From: Baffinella frigidus
Taxonomy: Eukaryota; Cryptophyceae; Cryptomonadales; Baffinellaceae
Direction: 5' to 3'
Assembly: GCA_026770585.1 (NCBI GenBank)
Contig: MU646565.1
Location: forward strand, 460,468-470,789
DNA length: 10,322 bases
Shown piece after piece: positions 6,065-10,322 of this stretch. The position numbers were made by a program, and so were the translations under genes. Every line of letters begins with the position of its first letter. Position 1 is the first letter of the stretch. A model generated the notes under the pieces. That model was not told the origin of the DNA. It did not search any database and saw nothing but the letters and a program-made list of their open reading frames with translations.

Positions 6065-6173
6065 GTGCCTGAGCGCGTCCGCTGCGCCGACGCGACGCGG
6101 ACCGGCGCGCGTGCTGCTGCGGCGCGCGGCCGATGCCTCCTTCGGCTTCGTCTTCGACGTCGAAAACGACAAG
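6065..6173 (+). CDS. SET/PDZ-like gene, exon 5 (start of PDZ-like domain)
   Basis: The 109 bases begin with the last base of a codon. They encode CLSASAAPTRRGPARVLLRR then AADASFGFVFDVENDK, ending at AAG|GTGCGAG, phase 0. RVLLRR...SFGF is typical of the first strand and carboxylate-binding loop of PDZ domains, and the following exons supply the rest. The 5' end, with CxxC made by joining to exon 4, looks more like the start of a zinc-binding region, so a degenerate MYND or a linker is possible between SET and PDZ. The exon is much more GC-rich than the intron around it. Confidence 0.6.
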
Positions 6174-6191
6174 GTGCGAGAGAGAGAGAAA

Positions 6192-6234
<43 letters not shown>

Positions 6235-6257
6235 GGAGACAGGGAGACAGACAGAGA

Positions 6258-6314
<57 letters not shown>

Positions 6315-6341
6315 AGACGTCGAAAACGACAAGGTGTGTGT

Positions 6342-6372
<31 letters not shown>

Positions 6373-6500
6373 AAGGAGAGGGAGAGGGAGAGGGAGAGAG
6401 AAATAGACAGAGACAGAGAGGGAGACCGACCGACAGACAGTCAGACAGGGAGACTGACAGACATACAGAGACTGACGGAGAGACAGAGACGTCGAAAACG
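6174..6500. repeat. GA, GACAGC and GAGGGA microsatellites with embedded exon edges
   Basis: After the exon-5 donor come (GA)n, then about ten GACAGC hexamers (6253-6315), then GA/GAGGGA and GACAGACA tracts. Two copies of GACGTCGAAAACGAC break the array. The sense strand is purine-rich. The long ORFs here (RQRQ, DSDS or LSLS repeats) are translations of the microsatellite. Confidence 0.9.
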
Positions 6501-6505
6501 ACTCG
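6316..6505 (+). pseudogene. Exon-5 end copies 2 and 3
   Basis: GACGTCGAAAACGACAAG|GT at 6316-6333 repeats the last 18 bases of exon 5 exactly, with its donor. A second copy at 6488-6505 ends GACTCG|GTACT. Both are preceded by microsatellite, so only the exon edge (DVENDK) and donor are present. They could serve as cryptic donors, not as full exons. Confidence 0.7.
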
Positions 6506-6672
6506 GTACTATTCGAGGTTTGGGCTTTGCACCGGGAAGGGTTCGATTTCCGGGGGGGGGCGTGGTACGAAACAGGCGGGGGCCGTGGTTTGTCGAAAGG
6601 CCGCAAGATGGGAAATAGTAGGATGTGCGAGCAGCTGGGGCGCGGGGGGGATGGCGTCCCCGCTGTTGTCAG

Positions 6673-6720
6673 GTGCGTACTCTCTCCTTCGGCTTTGTGT
6701 GTGACGTTGAAAACCTCAAG
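6673..6720 (+). pseudogene. Exon-5-like copy 4 with its own acceptor
   Basis: This 48-base block lies between TTGTCAG|GTG and CTCAAG|GTACGA, phase 0, encoding VRTLSFGFVCDVENLK. It keeps SFGFV.DVEN.K of exon 5 with the changes F to C and D to L and several silent changes. Because both splice sites and the frame are retained, it might be a short alternative exon. It lacks the CLSAS...RVLL part. Confidence 0.5.
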
Positions 6721-6794
6721 GTACGAACCAGAGAGAGAGGCCCACATCGGTTGACTGAACCGGGCAGGGTTGGTAACGATTTGTTAGACACAAA

Positions 6795-6824
6795 GGCTTT
6801 TTTTTTGACGTCGAAAATGACAAG
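6795..6824 (+). pseudogene. Exon-5-like copy 5
   Basis: GGCTTTTTTTTTGACGTCGA then AAATGACAAG|GTACGC reads GFFFDVENDK in frame and ends at a good donor. A nearby AG acceptor is not evident. A further trace, CAAATAATAAG|GTACGAGAGA, is at 6924-6934. Confidence 0.55.
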
Positions 6825-6935
6825 GTACGCATCCACCGCGCGATTTCTTCGGTGTGTACCAGGAAGCGCCGGGAATCGCCCCCTCGTCGTACAAACCTGC
6901 CAGACGCTAAAGTCTGCTACTGGCAAATAATAAGG

Positions 6936-7200
6936 TACGAGAGAGACCATCAGAGAGAGAGCGCGCGCGAGAGCAAATCGTTCACACGGACAGAGACAGA
7001 GACAGAGACATAGACAGAGATAGAGACAGAGACAGAGGCAGAGACAGACACAGAGACAGAGACAGAGACAGAGACAGAGACAGAGACAGAGGCAGAGACA
7101 GAGACAGAGACAGAGACAGAGACAGAGACAGAGACATCGACAGAGACAGAGACAGAGACAGCGAGCGCACGCGGGAGCAAATCGTTGAGAGAGTGAGAGC
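6936..7200. repeat. GACAGA microsatellite
   Basis: Between about 6985 and 7160 the sequence is nearly pure (GACAGA)n with occasional GGCAGA and CATAGA units, flanked on both sides by similar blocks GAGCAAATCGTT (6971 and 7175). ORFs of VSVS or CLCL type on the minus strand are artefacts of this repeat. Confidence 0.9.
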
Positions 7201-7608
7201 GAAAGGTGTGGAGTGGGGGTTAATACCAACACGGCCTGGCAACATGCATGCACCCCCACCGAGGCTGTGCATGTGCAACGTTCGGTTGGGGATGTTCAGT
7301 CAAGCGACTCCCAGGGGGCTCCTTCTTCTTCGCTTCTTTATTACTCCCGAGCCTTAACTTGCGTGATCCAATCGTCTAAGCGCCTTATGACGAACTGGCC
7401 GTCTCGTCCGGGTGCTTCTACACTGCTAGCCGGGATATGTTACCTTTTAAAAAGCCAACCGGCTGATCCTCGACCGTAAGTTGCCGGGGAAGGTACTCTC
7501 AGAGCACCCAATTGACTTCAGGCTCTGGTTCTGAGGGGCAGATGACTTAGGTGAAATGTTGTGGTTGGCAGTGTACTACGCGGTGAGCTGACCTCGCGTG
7601 GTGTTCAG
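7201..7608. other. Unassigned part of intron 5
   Basis: No exon was recognised. An 88-codon plus ORF at 7213-7479 has no family signal. Short inverted pieces occur, such as ATGCATGCAC/GTGCATGTGC near 7241-7277. Confidence 0.45.
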
Positions 7609-7644
7609 GTGGTGGTGACCGGCGTGGACGTGTCATCCCCGAAC
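7609..7644 (+). pseudogene. Truncated duplicate of exon 6 start
   Basis: After the acceptor GTGTTCAG, 32 bases are identical to the start of exon 6 and encode VVVTGVDVSSPN. They then diverge into a stop. The acceptor is intact, so it would be a decoy 3' splice site 144 bases upstream of the real one. Confidence 0.75.
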
Positions 7645-7675
7645 GCCCACTGCGGTTGACTAGTTTTAGCGTTTC

Positions 7676-7742
7676 CTGGTACAAAACGTGCCCGGATTAG
7701 TTACCGTCCTGGTACAAATCCTATCCGGTTCAGTCAACTGCG
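7676..7742. repeat. Short tandem repeat CCTGGTACAAA and inverted partner
   Basis: CCTGGTACAAAACGTGCCCGG and CCTGGTACAAATCCTATCCGG form a two-unit repeat with a period of about 31 bases. CCGGTTCAGTCAA at 7725-7737 is the exact reverse complement of TTGACTGAACCGG at 6751-6763 in the same intron. Confidence 0.6.
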
Positions 7743-7752
7743 TATCTTGCAG

Positions 7753-7830
7753 GTGGTGGTGACCGGCGTGGACGTGTCATCCCCCAACTACGCGACGCTC
7801 CTCGCTGGCGACTCCATCACCTCTGTCGAG
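7753..7830 (+). CDS. SET/PDZ-like gene, exon 6 (PDZ core)
   Basis: The 26 codons, phase 0 at both ends, lie between CTTGCAG|GTG and GTCGAG|GTTCCC. They encode VVVTGVDVSS then PNYATLLAGDSITSVE. After SFGF...K of exon 5, the string V-GVD-SSP...L..GD.I.SV is the central PDZ pattern (compare V..V.P.SPA..AGL..GD.I..VNG). This is the best single reason for the PDZ call. Extra copies of its first 32 bases (7609) and last 16 bases (7957) flank it. Confidence 0.65.
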
Positions 7831-7972
7831 GTTCCCATCCCACTCATCATTTATGAGACCGCAAGTTGATTCCCCTGTTTTGTGGTACAAAGTCTTCAAC
7901 TTCCCGCGTGAAAATTGAGAAAATGATGCCTCTAATTTCACTGAGGCAGCGCTGGATCACCTCTGTCGAGGG
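7831..7972 (-). mobile_element. CTAG-family-like insert between two copies of the exon-6 end
   Basis: ATCACCTCTGTCGAGG, the last bases of exon 6 plus one, occurs at 7816-7831 and again at 7957-7972. Between them lie the 40-base module (AAGTTGAT at 7863-7870 and TTCAACTT at 7895-7902) and a family-type end, CACTGAGGCAGCGCTGG (7940-7956). The arrangement looks like an element flanked by a 16-base duplication of exon sequence. The following CCCATCCCAC also recurs after both copies. Confidence 0.6.
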
Positions 7973-8187
7973 ATGACCCATCCCACCGCGCACCTCACCA
8001 GGGTTCCCCAGGGTTCCCTGGTATGGTACCCACCCTACCAGGAGGAGGAGGGGGGGCGAGGTGGTTAACGCACGGGCCATGCACATGTCCCTTAATCAAG
8101 CTGTCCACTTAATCGAAGAGCCAACAACGGCACACCCACACAGGCAGTTGGATGACTGCCTTGCGAGAGAGACACATTTGCGCGCAG

Positions 8188-8250
8188 GTTTCGGAGGTAC
8201 CGAACACGTGCTTCACGCCCTTGGAGCGTCCCACGGTGCCCAATCTCGGC
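8188..8250 (+). pseudogene. Diverged copy of exon 7
   Basis: After GCGCGCAG|GTT this block reads VSEVPNTCFTPLERPTVPNLG, paralleling VSGVQKKCSSPLDLLTVLKG of exon 7 base by base but with many replacements. It is followed, like exon 7's other copies, by the dispersed segment at 8253. No donor is obvious. Confidence 0.5.
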
Positions 8251-8252
8251 CG

Positions 8253-8338
8253 GAAATCCGGCCGAAATGTCGGTTAATACGATTTCGTTGTACTATGCAG
8301 AGCAAGTTTCAAGTACTACCACGATAAAAAAATGGACT
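8253..8338 (+). repeat. Dispersed 90-base intron segment, copy 1
   Basis: CCGAAATGTCGGTTAATACG, then TTGTACTATGCAGAGCAA and AAAAATGGACTGG, align with 8781-8873 and with the reverse complement of 9152-9249. Shared anchors are GGTCGAAATGTCGGTT, TTGTACCGAGCAA and AAATGGACCGAT. The segment is non-coding. Confidence 0.65.
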
Positions 8339-8389
8339 GGTAAATTTGCCCGCAAGGTCGGGGGGGGCTGATAGAGAATTTGCCCGCAG

Positions 8390-8473
8390 GTTTCGGGGGT
8401 GCAGAAGAAGTGTTCCTCGCCGCTCGACCTTCTCACGGTCCTCAAAGGCCTCTCTCCCTCCGCCGGAGCCCAG
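8390..8473 (+). CDS. SET/PDZ-like gene, exon 7 (end of PDZ-like domain)
   Basis: The 28 codons, phase 0 at both ends, lie between GCCCGCAG|GTT and GCCCAG|GTCTGG. They encode VSGVQKKCSSP then LDLLTVLKGLSPSAGAQ. LDLLTVLKG fits the second helix of PDZ domains, after which a V.L.V strand would be expected in a following exon not seen here. A second acceptor, GTGCAG|AAG at 8403-8404, is also in phase and would drop five residues. Four further copies of the LDLL...GAQ core follow within 650 bases. Confidence 0.6.
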
Positions 8474-8577
8474 GTCTGGAGTTAGGCTTTATTATGGTGT
8501 TAAGGCTTTCGGGCGTTGGGTTTTAGGTGTTAGGTTTTAGGTTGTAGGTTTTAGGCTAAAAATCCTCGAGTTGACTG

Positions 8578-8628
8578 TTGGACCTTCTCACGGTGTTGAA
8601 AGGCCTCTCTCCCTCCGCTGGCGCTCAG
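8578..8628 (+). pseudogene. Exon-7 core, copy 2
   Basis: These 51 bases encode exactly the same 17 residues as the end of exon 7 (LDLLTVLKGLSPSAGAQ), with eight base differences in six codons, all silent, then CAG|GTGATT. No AG acceptor in a usable phase lies immediately upstream (a TGA comes two codons before), so it may lack its 5' half. Confidence 0.6.
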
Positions 8629-8768
8629 GTGATTGTTTAGGCTTTAGGGTTAAGGCTTAACCGCGTCAGGTTTTAGGCGTTAGACTTTAAGCTAAAAAAT
8701 CCTCGAGTGGCCTGTTGGATCTTGTCACGGTGTTGAAAGACCTCTCTCCCTCCGCCGGCGCCCAGGTC
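8629..8768 (+). repeat. Left arm of a 140-base inverted repeat
   Basis: The arm runs from the donor GTGATTGTTTAGGC through TTAGGG/TTAGGC-like units and the exon-7 copy 3 to CCCAGGTC. It matches the reverse complement of 8975-9114 with few mismatches. The arm starts exactly at the GT that follows exon-7 copy 2. Confidence 0.8.
8715..8765 (+). pseudogene. Exon-7 core, copy 3
   Basis: These 51 bases encode LDLVTVLKDLSPSAGAQ then GTCTGG. The upstream reading AKKSSSGL resembles QKKCSSP of exon 7, so this copy includes more of the 5' part. The changes are L to V and G to D. A usable acceptor phase is uncertain. Confidence 0.55.
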
Positions 8769-8780
8769 TGGTTTTAGAGG

Positions 8781-8873
8781 AAATGTCAACGTAAATCTGG
8801 TCGAAATGTCGGTTGATAACATGTCTTTGTACCGAGCAATTATTAGTTAGTACCGCAAAAATAAATGGACCGA
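8781..8873 (+). repeat. Dispersed 90-base intron segment, copy 2
   Basis: This copy carries TCTGGTCGAAATGTCGGTTG, TTGTACCGAGCAATTATTAG and AAATAAATGGACCGAT. It lies between exon-7 copies 3 and 4, giving the order exon copy, segment, exon copy, as for 8188, 8253 and 8390. Confidence 0.7.
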
Positions 8874-8911
8874 TGTTAAAGAACAGGGCTTGGCCCGCCT
8901 CGCGTGGCCTG

Positions 8912-8962
8912 TTGGATCTTCTCACGGTCCTGAAAGGCCTCTCTCCCTTCGGGGGAGAGGCC
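8912..8962 (+). pseudogene. Exon-7 core, copy 4
   Basis: This copy encodes LDLLTVLKGLSP as in exon 7, then FGGEA in place of SAGAQ, and has no GT donor at the expected place. It begins after GCCCGCCTCGCGTGGCC, similar to the exon-7 upstream GCCCGCAG. Confidence 0.55.
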
Positions 8963-8974
8963 GCTGGGAACTCC

Positions 8975-9114
8975 GACCTGGGCGCGAGCGGAAGGAGAGA
9001 GGCCTTTCAACACCGTGACAAGATTCAACAGGCCACTCGAGGATTTTTTAGCCTAAAGCCTAACGCCTAAAACCCGACGCGGTTAAGCCTTAACCCTAAA
9101 GCCTAAACAATCAC
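8975..9114 (-). repeat. Right arm of a 140-base inverted repeat
   Basis: This is the reverse complement of 8629-8768, including exon-7 copy 5 and a CCTAAAGCCTAACGCCTAAA tract. Short outer inverted repeats CCGCTGGGAACTCCGACCT (8961-8979) and AGGTCGGAGTTCCCAGCGG (9125-9143) bracket it, as if the arm were a unit inserted in inverse orientation. Confidence 0.8.
8978..9028 (-). pseudogene. Exon-7 core, copy 5 (inverted)
   Basis: On the minus strand this block encodes LNLVTVLKGLSPSARAQ then GTCGG, again 51 bases. It lies within the right arm of the large inverted repeat, so it was copied together with its surroundings. Confidence 0.6.
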
Positions 9115-9151
9115 GCCGGCGCCTAGGTCGGAGTTCCCAGCGGCCTTCGCA

Positions 9152-9249
9152 GATCGGTCCATTTATTATGTTAGTGGCGCTGATGACGAATTGTTCGGTG
9201 CAACGACGTCTTATTGACCGACTTTCCGACCAGATTTCTGGTCGACGTT
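9152..9249 (-). repeat. Dispersed 90-base intron segment, copy 3 (inverted)
   Basis: On the minus strand it has AGAAATCTGGTCGG, TTGCACCGAACAATTCG and AATAAATGGACCGATC, aligning with 8781-8873. With the inverted exon-7 copy it shows that the whole duplication block was inverted. Confidence 0.7.
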
Positions 9250-9440
9250 TCCTGCGACGCTCACCGTGTGGTTGGCGGCAGGGGGGCAATTTGATGTGGA
9301 AACTGTTTTAATTACTTTTTAAAATGTATTTCAATAAAAATTACTACACGTCTGCTTTAATATTACTAGGAACGGCTGTTCTGTGTAGTAAATTTTATTG
9401 CGGAAGTTTTTTCAATTAAAAGATTTTGCACATGAGATTC
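9250..9440. other. AT-rich block with an 18-base inverted repeat
   Basis: CAATAAAAATTACTACAC at 9332-9349 and GTGTAGTAAATTTTATTG at 9383-9400 are inverted with one mismatch, separated by 33 bases. The block from about 9295 to 9430 is much AT-richer than the rest of the window and non-coding. It resembles a small MITE. Confidence 0.65.
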
Positions 9441-9515
9441 CCTAGTCCTGCTGGTGGACAGGCAAGGTTGCTTCTCGTGGGCCACACTACCACCCCCAAA
9501 ACACTAAAATAAAAA

Positions 9516-9569
9516 CCAAGAAAACACGTAGGGGTTCGTGAAAACACCTAGGGGTTCGTGTTTTCTTGG
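9516..9569. repeat. 13-base perfect inverted repeat around tandem units
   Basis: CCAAGAAAACACG at 9516-9528 and CGTGTTTTCTTGG at 9557-9569 are perfect inverted repeats. The loop holds two copies of TAGGGGTTCGTG. A hairpin or small element is likely. Confidence 0.7.
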
Positions 9570-9644
9570 AACTCCCTACTGCACTTGGAGGGCAGGCAAG
9601 AGCTGTCACCCTACCGCACGTGCCAGACCTTCTGTCGTGTCTGA

Positions 9645-9658
9645 ACAGTACGTACTGT
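9645..9658. repeat. 14-base perfect palindrome
   Basis: ACAGTACGTACTGT is a perfect palindrome, flanked outside by GTCGTGTC (9634) and GACACGAC (about 9694), which are inverted to each other. Confidence 0.55.
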
Positions 9659-9880
9659 CAGGACGCGACACGGTGCTGATGATATTCTAACGGGACACGA
9701 CAGCGTGTCGATGAGGCACTAAACGGCCCCGCCACATTCTAAACAGGGGGACGACTCCCTAGTGCTGCTGGTGGACAGGCAAGAGCTGTCGCCGTGCCGT
9801 ACGTGCAAAACATTCGCGATCTGCTCTTCGTGTGCTTCGCACGGCCGCCTACCCTGGTACCCCCCTAACTAAAACTAGGT

Positions 9881-9957
9881 TCGCCATAAAATACATTTAG
9901 AGCAGGAGATCCAGTACAAACGTGCGTCCAAAATGCATTTATGCGAGAACAGTTATA
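9881..9957. repeat. Second copy of the GTACAAACG/AATGCATTT repeat
   Basis: GAGCAGGAGATCCAGTACAA then ACGTGCGTCCAAAATGCATT correspond to 5352-5403. The segment is non-coding. Confidence 0.55.
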
Positions 9958-9988
9958 CTGTGGACAGGCAAGAGCTGCCGCCCTGCCG

Positions 9989-10049
9989 AAAGTTGACGGG
10001 TGTGTACAGTGAAGCCAGCATGTCAACTTGGGAATACTCGGTCGTGCCG
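9989..10049 (+). mobile_element. 40-base palindromic module inserted in another repeat
   Basis: AAGTTGAC at 9990-9997 and GTCAACTT at 10022-10029 bound a 40-base module, with the tail GGGAATACTCGGTCG. The insert of about 56 bases splits the CCCTGCCGCACGTGCC string of the GGTGGACAGG repeat. TGCCG is present on both sides (9984-9988 and 10045-10049), as expected for a 5-base target-site duplication. Confidence 0.65.
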
Positions 10050-10261
10050 CACGTGCCAGACATTGTCAATATGCGCCGCATGCGCTTCACTCGCCCGCCT
10101 GCCCCTGATAACCCCTACCTCTGGAAGTCACTTCCCCGGGATCGCCCGACAACCCTGTCAACTTTCGAAGAGAAAACAGCGATCTCGACAACTTTCGCCG
10201 TGAAAACAGCGATCTCGGCTGCGTCTTGAGGGACGAGTTCGAGCTCTGCCTGCGTAAACCT
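10050..10261. other. Unassigned sequence before the terminal array
   Basis: No exon was recognised. A small tandem repeat occurs here: GAAAACAGCGATCTCG followed by a GACAACTTTCG-type string, twice between about 10155 and 10220. The plus ORFs here (98 and 67 codons) have no family signal. Confidence 0.45.
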
Positions 10262-10322
10262 GGGCCCAAGCCCCAAACCCCAAACCCCAAACCCCAAACC
10301 CCAAACCCCAAACCCCAAACCC
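10262..10322. repeat. CCCCAAA array at the window end
   Basis: About eight perfect CCCCAAA units run off the right edge. This is the same telomere-like variant as at 206-400, C-rich on the sense strand of the plus-strand gene. Confidence 0.9.

Larger units (their letters stand above)
9440..9880. repeat. Dispersed GGTGGACAGGCAAG repeat, several copies
   Basis: CCCTAGTCCTGCTGGTGGAC then AGGCAAGG at 9440-9467, GGGCAGGCAAGAGCTGTCAC at about 9591, and CCCTAGTGCTGCTGGTGGAC then AGGCAAGAGCTGTC at 9757-9790 are related. They share a downstream CCGnACGTGCCAGACnTT. Another copy is at 9958-10063. No coding potential was seen. A 31-base segment of CGACACG palindromes (about 9664-9710) lies between copies. 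Confidence 0.6.

Noticed and set aside
6253-6315. CRISPR-like regular repeat
   Set aside because: It is a simple hexamer microsatellite with no spacers.
6111-6704. Plus-strand 197-codon ORF continuing exon 5
   Set aside because: Protein resemblance stops at AAG|GT (6173). The remainder is RERERQRQ from microsatellite, so it is intron read-through.
6037-6747. Long minus-strand ORF rich in SLSLS and AVAVAV
   Set aside because: It is the translation of CT and GACAGC microsatellites read on the other strand, with no domain signal. The plus-strand exon-5 sequence explains the only protein-like part.
6669-7278. Minus ORFs of CLCLCL, VSVSVS and SLSLSL type
   Set aside because: These are three frames of the same (GACAGA)n tract. 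No coding signal.
7213-7479. 88-codon plus ORF as a gene
   Set aside because: No family resemblance, no start context or splice support. It lies within the intron between exons 5 and 6.
10262-10322. A true chromosome end
   Set aside because: Similar arrays in both orientations occur at several internal places. The unit is CCCCAAA, not the predominant CCCTAAA, and the window simply ends here.

Overview
This window looks like nuclear DNA of a eukaryote, most likely a unicellular alga or other protist. Protein-like sequence comes in very short blocks (27 to 111 bases) bounded by AG and GT (once GC) splice signals. The long gaps hold plant/algal-type telomere-like repeats (TTTAGGG, TTTGGGG and variants), GA/GACAGA microsatellites and many small inverted-repeat elements. 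The lineage cannot be fixed from sequence alone. Every supported acceptor reads AG|G and one donor appears to be GC, which would suit a dinoflagellate, haptophyte or similar alga. No bacterial, organellar, viral, rRNA, tRNA or CRISPR feature was seen.

Two split genes are read, pointing away from each other. On the minus strand, from about 2988 leftward and out of the window, lies the N-terminal part of phosphoribosylamine-glycine ligase (GARS, the PurD family, purine synthesis). Its first coding exon is at 2908-2988 and a later exon at 92-199. A connecting exon of about 40 codons is expected between them but was not found.

On the plus strand, from about 3239 to beyond the window, I assemble one gene from seven exons: 3239-3265, 3564-3674, 4704-4775, 5625-5713, 6065-6173, 7753-7830 and 8390-8473. 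All junction phases agree. The product reads as a short helical N-terminal module, then the start of a SET domain (GxGIFAK, AGEKLF, VCGLC), then a PDZ-like domain (SFGF, SSPNYATLLAGDSITSVE, LDLLTVLKG). A SET start followed by PDZ instead of the MYND finger of SMYD proteins would be unusual. The domain calls are made by eye.

The most striking property is that most exons of the plus-strand gene have extra copies in the neighbouring introns. Exon 3 has a full second copy (4900-4968) with one amino-acid change against five silent changes. The exon-7 core occurs five times, each 51 bases, and two copies encode the same 17 residues despite eight base differences. The end of exon 5 with its donor recurs five more times. 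These could be alternative exons, relics of intron growth by exon-edge duplication, or both.

The introns also carry a small transposon-like family with CTAG-type terminal inverted repeats. Inside it sits a palindromic module of exactly 40 bases, found six times. Other inverted repeats lie at 3898-4030, 8629-9114, 9332-9400 and 9516-9569. Telomere-like C-rich repeats sit directly upstream of three 3' splice sites across both genes, and another such array runs into the right end of the window. From about 9130 to the end no coding exon was recognised.
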